DNA of 64,000 bases from Enterobacter quasihormaechei. Lineage in GTDB: Bacteria; Pseudomonadota; Gammaproteobacteria; Enterobacterales; Enterobacteriaceae. Positions 48,145 to 57,559 of this stretch are shown piece by piece. Both the position numbers and the translations under genes were made by a program. The first letter of the stretch is position 1, and the number at the start of each line of letters is the position of its first letter. A model generated the notes under the pieces. The model saw only the letters and a list, made by a program, of their open reading frames with translations. It searched no databases and was not told where the DNA came from. The DNA lies in assembly GCF_004331385.1 (NCBI RefSeq), contig NZ_SJON01000021.1, positions 1 to 64,000 on the forward strand, read 5' to 3'.

Positions 48145-50742
48145 ATGAATCAGATCCACGTCATTGCCCATACGCACTGGGATCAGGAGTGGTATTTCAC
48201 CCATCAGGACAGCATGGTGCTGGCGTCATATAACTTTGCGGACGTCATCGACACGCTGGAGCAGGACCCCGCTTACAGCTGCTACCACCTTGACGGGCAG
48301 ATGGCGGTAGTGGAGGATTTTCTCGCCATCAATCCCGATTATCGCGCCAGGCTGGAAAAACTGGTCACAGAAAAAAGGATCTTTGTAGGGCCGTGGTATA
48401 CCCAGACGGACACCTACAACGTGCATGGCGAATCCATTATTCGCAATCTCAAGTACGGCATCTTCGCCGCCCGTAAGCTGGGGCATGCCATGCAGGTCGG
48501 GTATCTTCCGGACACCTTCGGCCACAATGCGCAAATGCCCACGATTTTGCAGGGCTGCAATATCGACAACATCGTCTTCTGGCGCGGCATCGATCACGAC
48601 AGACAGGCGAAAAGCAGCCAGTTCCTGTGGCGGGCGCCGTCAGGTGCGACCGTTATCGCCTGCGCGATGGCATTCGGTTACGGCGCGGCTAAAAACATCT
48701 CTTCAGACGCGAGCCATTTGCAGGGAAAAATCTTTCCGATGGTCAATCTCCTGCGCTCGCGGGCCGGAATAAATGACCTGCTGCTGCCCTGTGGCGGCGA
48801 TCAGGTCAGTATCGACCCGGCTCTGCCGAAAATTCTACAGATCGCCAGCGCACACTCCCCCAATGAAGACCGCTACGTTATCAGTTCGCTGGAGCGCTAC
48901 GTCGACATTCTGCGCGCGCAGCGTGAACAGTTTGAACGCTGGGAAGGAGAGCTGAAATCGCCGCGCTATACCCGCATCCATAAAACGATCGGATCCGTGC
49001 GCTACGACATCAAAAAGAAAAATGATGATGTTGAGCAGTTCATCCTGCGACAGCTGGAGCCGACAATCGCCATGGCGCGTCATCAGGGGCTCCCGGTGAA
49101 CCTCTCGGTGGTCGATACGCTCTGGAAGAAGCTGTTGCGAAGCCATGCCCATGACTCCATCGGCGGCTGTAATAGCGATACCACCAACCGCGATATTCTG
49201 CATCGGCTGGAGCAAACCGAACAGCTGTGCCACAGCCTGTGGAACCTGGTGGTAAAAACCCTGAGCGCCGCCTGCGCTCGGGAAGGCGACCTGCTGATTT
49301 TCAACCCGCTGGGCACCCCAACGCGACGCGTGGTGATAACCACACTTTATAGCCGGGCTGAGAATATCGCCCTGAGATATCAGGGGCAGCCTATCCCCTT
49401 CGACGTCCTCAAAAGAGACATTCTGCCAGGCGGAACGGCAGTCTCCCTTAACGCCGAAGGCGAGTGTGAAACGCCCCTTCCCCCTTATTATCGCTGGCAC
49501 GTTGCTGTGAAAACACCGGTTCTGCCGCCGGTCGGCTATCTCAGCATTAACGTTGAAGATGACCCGGCGCCTTTCCGGCAGCCTGAACAGACAACCGGCA
49601 GCGAGATAGAGAATGCGCATTATCGATTAACGCTGGACGACGGAACGCTCACCCTGCACGACAAACGCAGCGGCAGATGCATCCCCTCGTTCTTTACCCT
49701 TGAAGACTGTGCGGATGCGGGCGACAGCTACGATTTCTCACCGCTTGCGGGCGATACGCCGACGCGATGCGACCATTTCACGCTTGTCGACTGCCTGAAA
49801 ACGCCGCTTATCGAAAAGCTGATCGTTGAAGCCACCCTGTTTCTTCCGCCGGATCTCGCCGGACGCCAGGATACTGCCCGAACGCCGCTATCCCTTCGTC
49901 TGGAATGCACATTACGCGAAGACGATCCGAACCTGTATGTGGACAGTTCGCTGGAAAACAGCCACTGCGATCACCGGCTACGTTTACTGATCGGCAGCAA
50001 TATTCACACCCGGCATGCTATCGCCTCGCAGCCCTTCGCGATAATCCAGCGCGAAACGGGGTATGACGAAGAAAACTGGCGAGAGTACTATCGCGAAATG
50101 CCCGTGGATATCGAAACCACCGAAGGCATTATTGCTGTTGCGGAAGCGGGCAAAGCGCTGGTGGTGAATAGCCGCGGCATGAAGGAATTTCAGATAATCG
50201 GCAGCGCGCCGGCTGCCATTGCCCTGACGTTGTTTAAATCCACGGGCGTGCTCGGGCGCAACGATCTCGAATGGCGACCGGGCCGGGCGTCCGGCATCAA
50301 TAATACGGTGGTCGAGACCCCCGATGCGCAGCTGCTGAAACCGTTGTGCTTCTCGTTCACCGTCGCGCTGGCCGTCAGCGCCGATCATCTCACGCTTCGC
50401 CAGCTGGAAAACCAGGCTGCGGGACAGCCTTTCACCTATCAGCGGCAAACGCTACACACGCTCGATCACCGCCTTGAGCGCTTTTCGTTGCGTCTGCCCG
50501 ACCGCAGGCTTCCGGCAGAATTCTCATTATTGAGCCTGCCGGAGCCGCTCATTCTCTCTGCCCTGCCCCATGCGCAGCAGGCCTCTGGCACGGTCGTCCG
50601 GGTGTTTAACGCCGGCACGCAGTCGGTTCCCGTCCCGACAAGTCTGGCGGGGCTTCGTCAGATCAACTATCTGGAAGAGCCCGTGCAACCGGTAACGGCG
50701 ATCTCCCCTTCCGCGACATGCGATTTTTTGATTGAGGCTTAA
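48145..50742 (+). CDS. GH38 alpha-mannosidase (MngB-like)
   Basis: An 865-residue cytoplasmic enzyme. AHTHWDQEWY near residues 7-16 holds zinc ligands and GYLPDTFGHNAQMP near 121 is a conserved GH38 segment; HAHDSIGGCNSD near 335 is also typical. It probably hydrolyses a phosphorylated mannosyl compound imported by the EIIBC. Start 48145 has AAGGGGAAGG just upstream. Ends one base before the EIIA start. Confidence 0.93.
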   Translation: MNQIHVIAHTHWDQEWYFTHQDSMVLASYNFADVIDTLEQDPAYSCYHLDGQMAVVEDFLAINPDYRARLEKLVTEKRIFVGPWYTQTDTYNVHGESIIRNLKYGIFAARKLGHAMQVGYLPDTFGHNAQMPTILQGCNIDNIVFWRGIDHDRQAKSSQFLWRAPSGATVIACAMAFGYGAAKNISSDASHLQGKIFPMVNLLRSRAGINDLLLPCGGDQVSIDPALPKILQIASAHSPNEDRYVISSLERYVDILRAQREQFERWEGELKSPRYTRIHKTIGSVRYDIKKKNDDVEQFILRQLEPTIAMARHQGLPVNLSVVDTLWKKLLRSHAHDSIGGCNSDTTNRDILHRLEQTEQLCHSLWNLVVKTLSAACAREGDLLIFNPLGTPTRRVVITTLYSRAENIALRYQGQPIPFDVLKRDILPGGTAVSLNAEGECETPLPPYYRWHVAVKTPVLPPVGYLSINVEDDPAPFRQPEQTTGSEIENAHYRLTLDDGTLTLHDKRSGRCIPSFFTLEDCADAGDSYDFSPLAGDTPTRCDHFTLVDCLKTPLIEKLIVEATLFLPPDLAGRQDTARTPLSLRLECTLREDDPNLYVDSSLENSHCDHRLRLLIGSNIHTRHAIASQPFAIIQRETGYDEENWREYYREMPVDIETTEGIIAVAEAGKALVVNSRGMKEFQIIGSAPAAIALTLFKSTGVLGRNDLEWRPGRASGINNTVVETPDAQLLKPLCFSFTVALAVSADHLTLRQLENQAAGQPFTYQRQTLHTLDHRLERFSLRLPDRRLPAEFSLLSLPEPLILSALPHAQQASGTVVRVFNAGTQSVPVPTSLAGLRQINYLEEPVQPVTAISPSATCDFLIEA

Positions 50743-50743
50743 T

Positions 50744-51316
50744 ATGAACTTGCTTGCATTGACGCACCCCGATCTGGTTTTTATCAATCCGCCGCACCGT
50801 ACGCCTGAAGCGCTGATCCGCTGGCTGGCCGAGCCGCTTGCCAGGCAAAAAATCATTAACGATGAAGCGGCATTTATCCAGAGCGTTTTACAACGCGAAA
50901 GTGAAGGCCCTACCGCGCTGGGCGAGGCGCTCGCGGTCCCTCACGGAAAAGCCGAGACGGTGCAGCAGGCGGCGTTTTGTCTGGCGCTCTTTGACGACCC
51001 GATAAGCTGGCCGGGCCTGGACGGTGATGAAGCGGTGAGAATGGTCTTTCTGCTCGCCATTCCGCCAGCGGAAGCAGGCAGTACCCATATGCAGCTGCTG
51101 ACGTCGCTCACCAGCCTGCTGACGGAAGACAGGGTGCGGGAGCAGCTTCTGGCGGCGCGCACCCGGGAAGAGGCATTGTCCGTCCTGAATGCTGAAGAAC
51201 CGCCAGAACAGGACGATGGCCCCGACCGCTCCTTTCTCATCCCCGTGGTGCTGGGCAGTATCGCTACCGCAGCCTTTTTACAGGCAGGGTTGAGCTGGAT
51301 CTGCGGGGCGAGTTGA
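50744..51316 (+). CDS. fructose-family PTS enzyme IIA with hydrophobic C-terminal tail
   Basis: A 190-residue protein. The EIIA domain holds the phosphorylated His67 in AVPHGKA. After a short acidic linker, the last 27 residues form a hydrophobic segment (SFLIPVVLGSIATAAFLQAG) that looks like a membrane anchor, unusual for a free EIIA. It may tether the domain near EIIBC. Confidence 0.87.
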   Translation: MNLLALTHPDLVFINPPHRTPEALIRWLAEPLARQKIINDEAAFIQSVLQRESEGPTALGEALAVPHGKAETVQQAAFCLALFDDPISWPGLDGDEAVRMVFLLAIPPAEAGSTHMQLLTSLTSLLTEDRVREQLLAARTREEALSVLNAEEPPEQDDGPDRSFLIPVVLGSIATAAFLQAGLSWICGAS

Positions 51317-51321
51317 CCGTG

Positions 51322-51358
51322 AAGCGCTCAGCACACGCCGTGCTGAGCGCTTGTTTTT
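51322..51358 (+). terminator. terminator of the mannosidase operon
   Basis: 13-bp perfect stem AAGCGCTCAGCAC/GTGCTGAGCGCTT with five-base loop, then GTTTTTG. Confidence 0.93.
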
Positions 51359-51469
51359 GTTGAATAATTAATCAGATTTTTCCTGCACGTATTTACAATT
51401 GCTCCAACGCCCGCCGTTTGTACTCTCGTCTTTTTACTTTGTTCTGAATCAAAAAAATCGCAAACATGT

Positions 51470-51483
51470 TTGATGCAAATCAC
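51470..51483. promoter_or_regulatory. FNR site of nrdD
   Basis: TTGAT-GCAA-ATCAC matches TTGAT-N4-ATCAA at 9 of 10 positions. FNR activates anaerobic ribonucleotide reductase in E. coli. Confidence 0.8.
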
Positions 51484-51526
51484 TATATGTAGCACTTAAA
51501 ATGCGTCCCAACCCAACATATTGTAT
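51480..51526. promoter_or_regulatory. paired NrdR boxes of nrdD
   Basis: Two 16-bp NrdR-like boxes, at 51480-51495 and 51511-51526, exactly 31 bp apart centre to centre. Each matches 11 of 16 positions of ACACTATATATAGTGT. The spacing is that of known pairs. Confidence 0.7.
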
Positions 51527-51575
51527 CTATCGTCTACAATTCCAACAACAAGACGGCGCTTACGCTGGCCGGAAT

Positions 51576-51584
51576 TGTGGATAA
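51576..51584 (-). promoter_or_regulatory. perfect DnaA box, first copy upstream of nrdD
   Basis: TTATCCACA on the minus strand, 101 bp before the nrdD start. Confidence 0.6.
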
Positions 51585-51652
51585 CACACGCTGGGAACGC
51601 GGGAAGCCTTTGGCGCGGCGGGAAATACGCCCGGTGAATACTTCCCCACCTT

Positions 51653-51661
51653 TGTGGATAA
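51653..51661 (-). promoter_or_regulatory. perfect DnaA box, second copy upstream of nrdD
   Basis: TTATCCACA on the minus strand, 23 bp before nrdD and 77 bp from the first. Confidence 0.6.
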
Positions 51662-51684
51662 CCTGTTTTTAAAATGGAGTGATC

Positions 51685-53823
51685 ATGACACCGCATGTGA
51701 TGAAACGTGATGGCTGTAAAGTGCCGTTTAAATCAGAGCGCATTCAGGAAGCCATCCTGCGTGCAGCTAAAGCAGCGGGAGTCGATGACGCAGATTACTG
51801 CGCCACCGTCGCAGAAGTCGTTAGCAGCCAGATGCATGAACGCAGCCAGGTCGATATCAACGAGATCCAGACCGCGGTTGAGAACCAGCTGATGGCGGGG
51901 CCATACAAGCAGCTGGCGCGCGCCTACATTGAGTACCGCCACGATCGTGACGTCCAGCGAGAGAAACGCGGTCGCCTGAACCAGGAGATCCGCGGCCTGG
52001 TGGAGCAGACCAACTCTTCGCTGCTCAATGAAAATGCCAATAAAGACAGTAAAGTGATCCCGACCCAGCGCGACCTGCTGGCCGGTATCGTCGCCAAGCA
52101 CTATGCCCGTCAGCATCTGCTGCCGCGCGACGTGGTCTCGGCGCACGAGCGCGGTGAGATCCACTACCACGATCTCGACTATTCGCCGTTCTTCCCGATG
52201 TTTAACTGCATGCTGATTGACCTGAAAGGCATGCTGACCCACGGCTTCAAAATGGGTAACGCCGAGATTGAACCGCCGAAGTCCATCTCTACCGCGACGG
52301 CGGTTACGGCGCAGATCATCGCCCAGGTAGCCAGCCACATTTATGGCGGGACCACCATCAACCGCATCGATGAAGTGCTGGCCCCGTTCGTGACCGAGAG
52401 CTTCAACAAGCACCGTAAGACGGCGGAAGAGTGGCAGATCCCGGACGCGGACGGCTATGCGCGTTCCCGCACCGAGAAAGAGTGCTACGACGCGTTCCAG
52501 TCGCTGGAATATGAAGTGAATACGCTGCACACCGCCAACGGGCAGACGCCGTTTGTCACCTTCGGGTTTGGCCTGGGCACCAGCTGGGAGTCGCGCCTGA
52601 TTCAGCAGTCTATCCTGCGCAACCGCATCTCTGGCCTCGGCAAAAACCGTAAAACCGCGGTGTTCCCGAAGCTGGTGTTCGCCATCCGCGACGGCCTGAA
52701 CCACAAGTTTGGCGATCCGAACTACGACATCAAACAGCTGGCGCTGGAGTGCGCGAGCAAGCGCATGTACCCGGACATCCTGAACTACGACCAAGTGGTA
52801 AAAGTCACCGGTTCGTTTAAAACGCCTATGGGCTGCCGCAGCTTCCTCGGCGTGTACGAGGATGAAAACGGCGAGCAGATCCACGACGGGCGCAACAACC
52901 TGGGCGTGATCAGCCTTAACCTGCCGCGCATCGCCCTGGAAGTCAAAGGTAATGAAGAGGCCTTCTGGACGCTGCTGGACGAGCGCTTGCAGCTGGCGCG
53001 TAAGGCGCTGATGACCCGCATCGCCCGCCTTGAAGGGGTCAAAGCCCGCGTTGCGCCCATCCTCTATATGGAAGGTGCCTGCGGCGTGCGCCTGAAAGCG
53101 GACGATGACGTGTCTGAGATCTTCAAAAATGGACGCGCGTCGATCTCTCTGGGCTATATCGGCATTCACGAAACCATCAACGCGCTGTTCGGCGACAAGC
53201 ACATCTATGACAGCGAGGCCCTGCGCGAGAAAGGTATCGCGATTGTGCAGCACCTGCGCGATGCGGTAGACCAGTGGAAAGAGGAAACCGGCTACGGTTT
53301 CAGCCTGTACAGCACGCCAAGCGAAAACCTCTGCGACCGCTTCTGCCGCCTGGATACCGCCGAATTTGGCATTGTTGAAGGGGTGACAGATAAAGGTTAC
53401 TACACCAACAGCTTCCACCTCGACGTGGAGAAGAAGGTGAACCCGTACGACAAGATTGACTTTGAAGCGGCCTATCCGCCTATCGCGAACGGCGGTTTTA
53501 TCTGTTACGGCGAGTACCCAAACATCCAGCACAACCTGAAGGCGCTGGAAGACGTGTGGGACTATAGCTACCAGCACGTGCCGTATTACGGGACCAACAC
53601 GCCAATCGACGAGTGCTATGAGTGCGGCTTTACCGGTGAGTTTGAATGCACCAGTAAGGGCTTCACCTGCCCGAAATGCGGTAACCACGATGCGGCCCGC
53701 GTCTCCGTGACCCGCCGCGTGTGCGGCTATCTCGGCAGCCCGGATGCCCGTCCGTTTAACGCCGGCAAGCAGGAAGAGGTGAAGCGCCGGGTGAAACATC
53801 TGGGGAATGGGCAGATCGGTTGA
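51685..53823 (+). CDS. nrdD: anaerobic ribonucleoside-triphosphate reductase
   Basis: A 712-residue glycyl-radical enzyme making dNTPs without oxygen. N-terminal ATP cone (VMKRDGCKVPFKSERIQEAIL), zinc site CYEC...CPKC near 645-665 and the glycyl-radical motif RRVCGYLGSPDARPFN near 680. Start 51685 gives the E. coli length; GGAG lies 6 bases upstream. Activated by NrdG downstream. Confidence 0.98.
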   Translation: MTPHVMKRDGCKVPFKSERIQEAILRAAKAAGVDDADYCATVAEVVSSQMHERSQVDINEIQTAVENQLMAGPYKQLARAYIEYRHDRDVQREKRGRLNQEIRGLVEQTNSSLLNENANKDSKVIPTQRDLLAGIVAKHYARQHLLPRDVVSAHERGEIHYHDLDYSPFFPMFNCMLIDLKGMLTHGFKMGNAEIEPPKSISTATAVTAQIIAQVASHIYGGTTINRIDEVLAPFVTESFNKHRKTAEEWQIPDADGYARSRTEKECYDAFQSLEYEVNTLHTANGQTPFVTFGFGLGTSWESRLIQQSILRNRISGLGKNRKTAVFPKLVFAIRDGLNHKFGDPNYDIKQLALECASKRMYPDILNYDQVVKVTGSFKTPMGCRSFLGVYEDENGEQIHDGRNNLGVISLNLPRIALEVKGNEEAFWTLLDERLQLARKALMTRIARLEGVKARVAPILYMEGACGVRLKADDDVSEIFKNGRASISLGYIGIHETINALFGDKHIYDSEALREKGIAIVQHLRDAVDQWKEETGYGFSLYSTPSENLCDRFCRLDTAEFGIVEGVTDKGYYTNSFHLDVEKKVNPYDKIDFEAAYPPIANGGFICYGEYPNIQHNLKALEDVWDYSYQHVPYYGTNTPIDECYECGFTGEFECTSKGFTCPKCGNHDAARVSVTRRVCGYLGSPDARPFNAGKQEEVKRRVKHLGNGQIG

Positions 53824-53840
53824 GCCACTGCCATATTTAT

Positions 53841-53870
53841 GCCCGGTGGCGCTACGCTTACCGGGCCTAC
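53841..53870. repeat. REP element between nrdD and nrdG
   Basis: GCCCGGTGGCGCTACGC-type REP stem in the 85-bp gap; may tune the NrdD:NrdG ratio. Confidence 0.9.
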
Positions 53871-53908
53871 AATCCGCACTCACACTGTACCCGGCTTGGT
53901 TAACCGCT

Positions 53909-54373
53909 ATGAATTACCATCAGTACTACCCCGTCGATATCGTCAACGGCCCCGGCACCCGCTGCACCCTGTTCGTTTCAGGCTGCGTTCACGAGTGCCC
54001 CGGCTGCTACAACAAAAGCACCTGGCGCCTCAACTCGGGTATGCCGTTTACCGCTGAAATGGAAGACCGCATCATCGACGACCTGAACGACACGCGCATC
54101 AAACGCCAGGGGATTTCCCTTTCCGGCGGCGATCCGCTCCATCCGCAAAACGTGCCGGATATACTGAAGCTGGTGAAGCGCATCCGCCGCGAGTGCGCGG
54201 GAAAAGATATCTGGGTCTGGACGGGCTATAAGCTGGATGAGCTGAATGCGCAGCAGAAGGAAGTGGTGGCTCTGATTAACGTGCTGGTGGACGGCAAGTT
54301 CGTGCAGGATTTAAAAGACCCTATGCTGATCTGGCGCGGCAGCAGCAACCAGGTTGTGCATCATTTGCGGTAA
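53909..54373 (+). CDS. nrdG: anaerobic ribonucleotide reductase activase
   Basis: A 154-residue radical SAM enzyme that installs the glycyl radical in NrdD. The CX3CX2C cluster motif is in CVHECPGCYN near 26-33. Confidence 0.98.
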   Translation: MNYHQYYPVDIVNGPGTRCTLFVSGCVHECPGCYNKSTWRLNSGMPFTAEMEDRIIDDLNDTRIKRQGISLSGGDPLHPQNVPDILKLVKRIRRECAGKDIWVWTGYKLDELNAQQKEVVALINVLVDGKFVQDLKDPMLIWRGSSNQVVHHLR

Positions 54374-54376
54374 ATG

Positions 54377-54399
54377 AAGGCGGATATCCTCTATCCGCC
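54377..54399. terminator. hairpin between convergent nrdG and the activator gene
   Basis: AGGCGGATA-N5-TATCCGCCT, a 9-bp perfect stem between two stops. No strong T-run either side. Confidence 0.55.
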
Positions 54400-54404
54400 T
54401 GGCT

Positions 54405-56315
54405 TCAAAACCGGCTCAAACTCTCCATCGCCTCAGCCTTAAACGCTGCAAAATCCTCGCACTGGCACAGGCGCGCCATCGCGCGCTCGCGCAGGAAAGT
54501 GACGAAAATGTCGTAAATCGCCATTGCCTCTTCGTATTCGCTTTTGCTGATGGCGAGCAGGAAAATGACGTGCGCCGTTTCATCCCCCCACTGAATGCCC
54601 TGCGGGGCGAGCACGGTGTAGACCACCGTTTTTTGCGCCAGCAGGCCGAGGGAGTGCGGCAGCGCGATGCCGTCCCCGAGCATGGTGCTGACAATTGCTT
54701 CACGCTCGATGACCGAATCCAGAAACTCCGCGCCGACAAAGCCTTCGCTTTCAAGCTGCCCGCACAGTTCGCGGAACAGCGTTTGCCGATCAACGGGCTT
54801 GTCGAGAATGCGGAAATGGGTCGCGTCGAAGTATTTCTCCAGCATCCACGGGCGGGTGCGGTCCACCAGCACCAGCTTGCCGATCTGCTCCAGCTGATAA
54901 TCGGTCGGGAACGGGGCGATTATCACCACCGGCTTGGACTTTTCGCTCACGCGAGCGGTGGAGATCACAAAGTCTTCACCGATGGCATCCGCAAGCTCGT
55001 ACTCGCGCAGAGTGAGCGTGCGCGTCACCTCAATCTGCGGGTATTTACGCTGAAGTACCGCCTCGATCATGCGCACCATCGCGTTACCGGCGTCGCACAC
55101 CAGCAGCACGCGCGGCTGGCGCTGGTAGCCAATGTTGTAGTGGCGCTCCAGCCCCACGCCGATGTGCAGCACCAGAAAACCAATCTCGTTCTCGCTGATC
55201 GCATACGGCGTGTATTTCCCCCAGCTCGACACCGCCGCGAGGGTCATATCCCACGCCATCGGGTAGTGCTGCTTGATGTTGTCCAGCAGCGGATTGGGGA
55301 TCATGATTTGATAGCGCACGCGGGTGATCATGGTTTTGATGTGCGTGAGCAGATCCGCGTGCAGCTGCGCGTCGCTGAGAAGGTTGTAGTTATAGTGGGT
55401 GTTGATGTAGCGCAGGATATAGTTGACCAGCGCTTCGTCGTCGTCGGCGTTAATCGCGCTGGGGGCAATCTCCTGGATCTGCCGCGCCGCGATGTGCACG
55501 CACAGCCAGCTCTCTTCCGATGGCGCAAGCGCCTTGCCCGCCAGCTCCTGGATGGCTACCGCGATATCCTTCGCCGCCTCGCGCACGTTCTCTTCCACGT
55601 CTTCCGCGTGGAATTCCGGCAGCGGATACCCCTCGCTGATGCGCCGCACCGACACCGCGCAGTACAGGCGCAGGAACAGCTCGCCTTCGTCGGTCAGACG
55701 AATGTGATGGCGCGTCAGCGCATCGTGCAGCACCGGCACCATCTTTTCCGCCACGCCCGCATTCAGCGCCACGTCGGTCACCAGCGGGTTCAGGCTGTCC
55801 TGCTGCGCCAGCTCCCACAGGAGGTCGGTCAGGCAGGCGCGGATCGCCATCTCGCTGCCAAACAGCTTCATGCCGTGGCGCGGGCGGGTTTCCAGCGTCA
55901 GGTTGTAGCGATGGAACCACTCGCGCACTTCCACCATGTCGCTCTGCAAGGTGGCGCGGCTGACGAACCACTCGTCGGCCAGATCCTCCAGCTTAAGGGA
56001 AAATGCCGAGGTGAGAAAACGCACCACCAGATAGTGCACGCGCTCCGGCCCGGTTCGCGGAATGCGCAGCGCGCGCGGGTGGGAGGCCTGCAATTGTTGA
56101 TAGCGCTGGGCGTCATCAATTTTTAGCTGATAGCCGCTGCCGCGGCTCAGGATAAACTGCGCCCCGTGGCCTGCCAGCAGCGCGTTAAGGGCAGTGATGT
56201 CCGCCCGGACGGTTCGCGTGGAGACCGACAGCCGCTGCGCCAGCTCGTCCTGCGGCAGCGTCTCGTTTTGCAACAGATCGAAAAGTTGCGCTAAACGTTG
56301 GTTCGGAAATCGCAC
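54405..56315 (-). CDS. PTS-controlled activator (BglG/MtlR type)
   Basis: A 636-residue regulator. N-terminal DNA-binding helix-turn-helix (LPQDELAQRLSVSTRTVRADI near 20-40) and a second HTH, two PRDs, an EIIB-like domain with Cys in LLVCDAGNAMVR near 410, and an EIIA-like domain with His in IALPHSLGLL near 555. It has a DNA-binding rather than an RNA-binding head, so it is a MtlR/LicR-like activator. It is last in the amino-sugar-acid locus and very likely controls it by PTS phosphorylation. Confidence 0.9.
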   Translation of the reverse strand: MRFPNQRLAQLFDLLQNETLPQDELAQRLSVSTRTVRADITALNALLAGHGAQFILSRGSGYQLKIDDAQRYQQLQASHPRALRIPRTGPERVHYLVVRFLTSAFSLKLEDLADEWFVSRATLQSDMVEVREWFHRYNLTLETRPRHGMKLFGSEMAIRACLTDLLWELAQQDSLNPLVTDVALNAGVAEKMVPVLHDALTRHHIRLTDEGELFLRLYCAVSVRRISEGYPLPEFHAEDVEENVREAAKDIAVAIQELAGKALAPSEESWLCVHIAARQIQEIAPSAINADDDEALVNYILRYINTHYNYNLLSDAQLHADLLTHIKTMITRVRYQIMIPNPLLDNIKQHYPMAWDMTLAAVSSWGKYTPYAISENEIGFLVLHIGVGLERHYNIGYQRQPRVLLVCDAGNAMVRMIEAVLQRKYPQIEVTRTLTLREYELADAIGEDFVISTARVSEKSKPVVIIAPFPTDYQLEQIGKLVLVDRTRPWMLEKYFDATHFRILDKPVDRQTLFRELCGQLESEGFVGAEFLDSVIEREAIVSTMLGDGIALPHSLGLLAQKTVVYTVLAPQGIQWGDETAHVIFLLAISKSEYEEAMAIYDIFVTFLRERAMARLCQCEDFAAFKAEAMESLSRF

Positions 56316-56334
56316 GTCGTTGTCCTCTTACTGC

Positions 56335-57471
56335 TCAGGGTGAAATGACCATCTGGGATGGGCTGCCGACCGGGGTATAGTCTGGCTCGGCGCTCAGCTT
56401 GCCGTCCGGCGCCACGCGGAAACGGGTAATGTTGTCGCTGCGCTGGTTCATGACGTACAGCCAGCGCCCCTGCTTATCGAGCGTCAGGGTGCGCGGATAG
56501 TCACCCCGCGTCCAGACATCGTCCTGATGCGTCAGCGTCCCTTCTGCCGTTACGGTAAAGTGCCCGATGCTGTTATGCAAACGGTTAGCGACATACAGCT
56601 GTTTACCATCGGCGCTTAGCGCCAGCCCGGCAGCAAAACTGGTGCCTTTGTAACCGTCCGGCAGAGCTGAAACGGTTTTACCCTCTTTTAGCCTGCCGCT
56701 GCTGTCCAGCGCATAATGGGTGAGCGTAGAGGCCTCTTCGTTAATCAGCCACAGGGCATCGCCTTTCGGCGTAAAGACGAAGTGGCGCGGGCCAGCGCCT
56801 TTCGAAGAGGCGCTGATAAACGGCGGATCGTTCGGGATCAGCTTTCCTGCTCGATCGTCAAAACGGTACTGATAGATACGATCCAGACCAAGATCGGTGG
56901 AAAAAACGTACTTCCCGCTCGGATCGGCGGCGATCATGTGCGCATGCGGGCCGTTATGATCGCTGATCGCGAAACTGCCCTCAACGGCAGCTTCCGGCTT
57001 CGCCGCGCCCGGTTCGCCTCGATCCTGATGCGTGTCCGTGGCGTTGCCCAGGCTGCCGTCTGCGTTAACGGGGAGCACCGCGACGGTTCCGCTGACGTAG
57101 TTCGCCACCAGCAGATGCTTGCCGTTCGGCGTCAGGGAGAGATACACCGGCCCGGCGCCGCCGGAGGCCACCTGATTCAGTTCGCTCAGCGCGCCGTCAT
57201 CGCCGATGCGCAGCGCCTGCACCACGCCCTGCTCCACTTCGCTTGCCAAATACAGCGTTTTACCGTCTTGCGAAAGGGTCAACTGCGCCGCATTCGGCAG
57301 TTTGCTCACCAGCGTTTTGTTATCGAGCGCGCCGGTTTGCGGGTCAACGGTAAAACGGTACAGCCCTTCACCGTTCGGATTATAGGTACCCACCCAGGCG
57401 TATTGCGTCTGGGCGACAGCGGCGGTGGCGAGCATTGAGAGTGAAGCGACGAGCAGGTTACGGGTGTGCAT
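56335..57471 (-). CDS. periplasmic seven-bladed lactonase (Pgl/YbhE family)
   Basis: A 378-residue lactonase-type beta-propeller. Unlike cytoplasmic Pgl, it has a signal peptide (MHTRNLLVASLSMLATAAVAQ). Repeated blade motifs such as YAWVGTYNPNGEGLYRF, HLLVANYVSGTVAVLPV and LYVMNQRSDNITRF are seen. Start 57471 has GGAGCC upstream. It likely opens a sugar lactone in the periplasm before uptake. Located between the aldolase and activator genes on the same strand. Confidence 0.88.
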   Translation of the reverse strand: MHTRNLLVASLSMLATAAVAQTQYAWVGTYNPNGEGLYRFTVDPQTGALDNKTLVSKLPNAAQLTLSQDGKTLYLASEVEQGVVQALRIGDDGALSELNQVASGGAGPVYLSLTPNGKHLLVANYVSGTVAVLPVNADGSLGNATDTHQDRGEPGAAKPEAAVEGSFAISDHNGPHAHMIAADPSGKYVFSTDLGLDRIYQYRFDDRAGKLIPNDPPFISASSKGAGPRHFVFTPKGDALWLINEEASTLTHYALDSSGRLKEGKTVSALPDGYKGTSFAAGLALSADGKQLYVANRLHNSIGHFTVTAEGTLTHQDDVWTRGDYPRTLTLDKQGRWLYVMNQRSDNITRFRVAPDGKLSAEPDYTPVGSPSQMVISP

Positions 57472-57502
57472 GGTGGCTCCTTTGGGTGTGTGCGGTGTTT
57501 CA

Positions 57503-57551
57503 CCCCTCACCCCGGCCCTCTCCTCAAAGGGGAGAGGGTTAGGGTGAGGGG
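57503..57551. repeat. 48-bp dispersed inverted repeat, copy 2
   Basis: Near copy of the element at 23284-23331, placed between the aldolase and lactonase genes. It may separate expression of the last two genes from the operon. Confidence 0.85.
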
Positions 57552-57559
57552 ACAGGCTT

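Noticed and set aside
51733-53883. 716-codon minus-strand frame opposite nrdD
   Set aside because: Mirror frame of the highly conserved nrdD in GC-rich codons; composition is unlike a real protein.
54570-56126. 518-codon plus-strand frame opposite the PRD activator
   Set aside because: Shadow of the activator gene, whose domains are clear in the other strand.
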